In this document: in pieces, positions 63,969 through 64,000 of the stretch
Position numbering within the stretch: position 1 is the stretch's first letter
Layout of the letters: every line of letters begins with the position of its first letter
NCBI GenBank assembly: GCA_003151815.1
Contig: PLYN01000045.1
Span: 208,593 to 272,592 of the forward strand
DNA length: 64,000 bases
Direction: 5' to 3'
From: Bacteroidota bacterium
Lineage (GTDB): Bacteria > Bacteroidota > Bacteroidia > 2-12-FULL-35-15
Notes under the pieces: generated by a model
What the model saw: the letters and a program-made list of their open reading frames with translations, nothing else
The model's database searches: none
What the model was told of the DNA's origin: nothing
Translations under genes and position numbers: made by a program

Positions 63969-64000
63969 AACAAACGAATAGAACGCTGATGACGCAGATT
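63969..64000. repeat. Family G arm cut by the window edge
   Basis: ACGAATAGAACGCTGATGAC followed by GCAGATT is one arm of the family G inverted repeat. Its partner would be to the right of the window. Confidence 0.65.

Noticed and set aside
1..64000. CRISPR array
   Set aside because: Repeats found are dispersed inverted repeats or coding repeats; there is no regular repeat-spacer pattern and no cas gene.
1..64000. tRNA or rRNA genes
   Set aside because: No cloverleaf with a GGTTCGAATC-type arm or conserved rRNA segment was seen by eye in intergenic stretches; a dedicated search could still find one.

Overview
The window is a chromosomal stretch of an AT-rich member of the Bacteroidota. The evidence is the gliding lipoprotein/protein pair GldB-GldC, a PorU2/PorV2-type type IX secretion (T9SS) pair, giant secreted adhesins made of PKD/Ig-like repeats with a CHU_C-type or Por-type C-terminus, almost no Shine-Dalgarno sequences, and a few TAnnTTTG promoter -7 elements. 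I cannot name a genus. No rRNA, tRNA, CRISPR array, prophage or transposase gene was seen.

Layout. 1-3660: 5' two-thirds or so of a secreted adhesin that runs off the left edge. 4169-8922: a lipid O-acyltransferase and a GNAT N-acyltransferase (probable glycine- or ornithine-lipid pair), engB, and a membrane protein with TPRs. 9042-13697: gldC, gldB, an outer-membrane barrel, nadE-murF. 13729-16591: hemH, a GIY-YIG mini-gene inside inverted repeats, lpdA. 16692-21910: an exported caspase-like protease cluster (LPP20-type lipoprotein, DUF4384 protein, two paralogous caspases) interrupted by a GxxExxY nuclease-fold mini-gene with 44-bp inverted repeats. 22204-26272: a W/Y-rich secreted protein, lnt, a DUF6973-like protein. 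26309-35654: porU2-porV2, a polytopic membrane protein, a double-SPOR protein. 35832-39138: pssA, purS, a DinB-like protein, lptB, tatC. 39267-44429: a 1720-residue adhesin. 45200-53828: kdsD, recQ, an M20 amidohydrolase, a half-length TauE, a peptidase-like/beta-propeller/barrel protein. 54015-63917: metallo-hydrolase, small proteins, serS, rpmA, rplU, a 29-residue-repeat T9SS cargo, a DMT transporter, a PLP aminotransferase, a SlyD-like FKBP, an exonuclease and a lipoprotein.

The most unusual layer is not a single gene but the short repeats. At least six unrelated inverted-repeat families sit between genes, supply stop or start codons to neighbours, and in four housekeeping or metabolic genes (murF, hemH, lnt, the M20 amidohydrolase) appear inside the reading frame as short in-frame inserts. 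Two families flank small nuclease-fold genes (GIY-YIG and GxxExxY/PD-(D/E)xK) like the ends of a mobile unit. By analogy with RAYT transposases and REP sequences, I infer that these nuclease genes may spread or maintain the repeats; this is a hypothesis from the sequence, not an established fact. The exported caspase cluster is the second system worth study.
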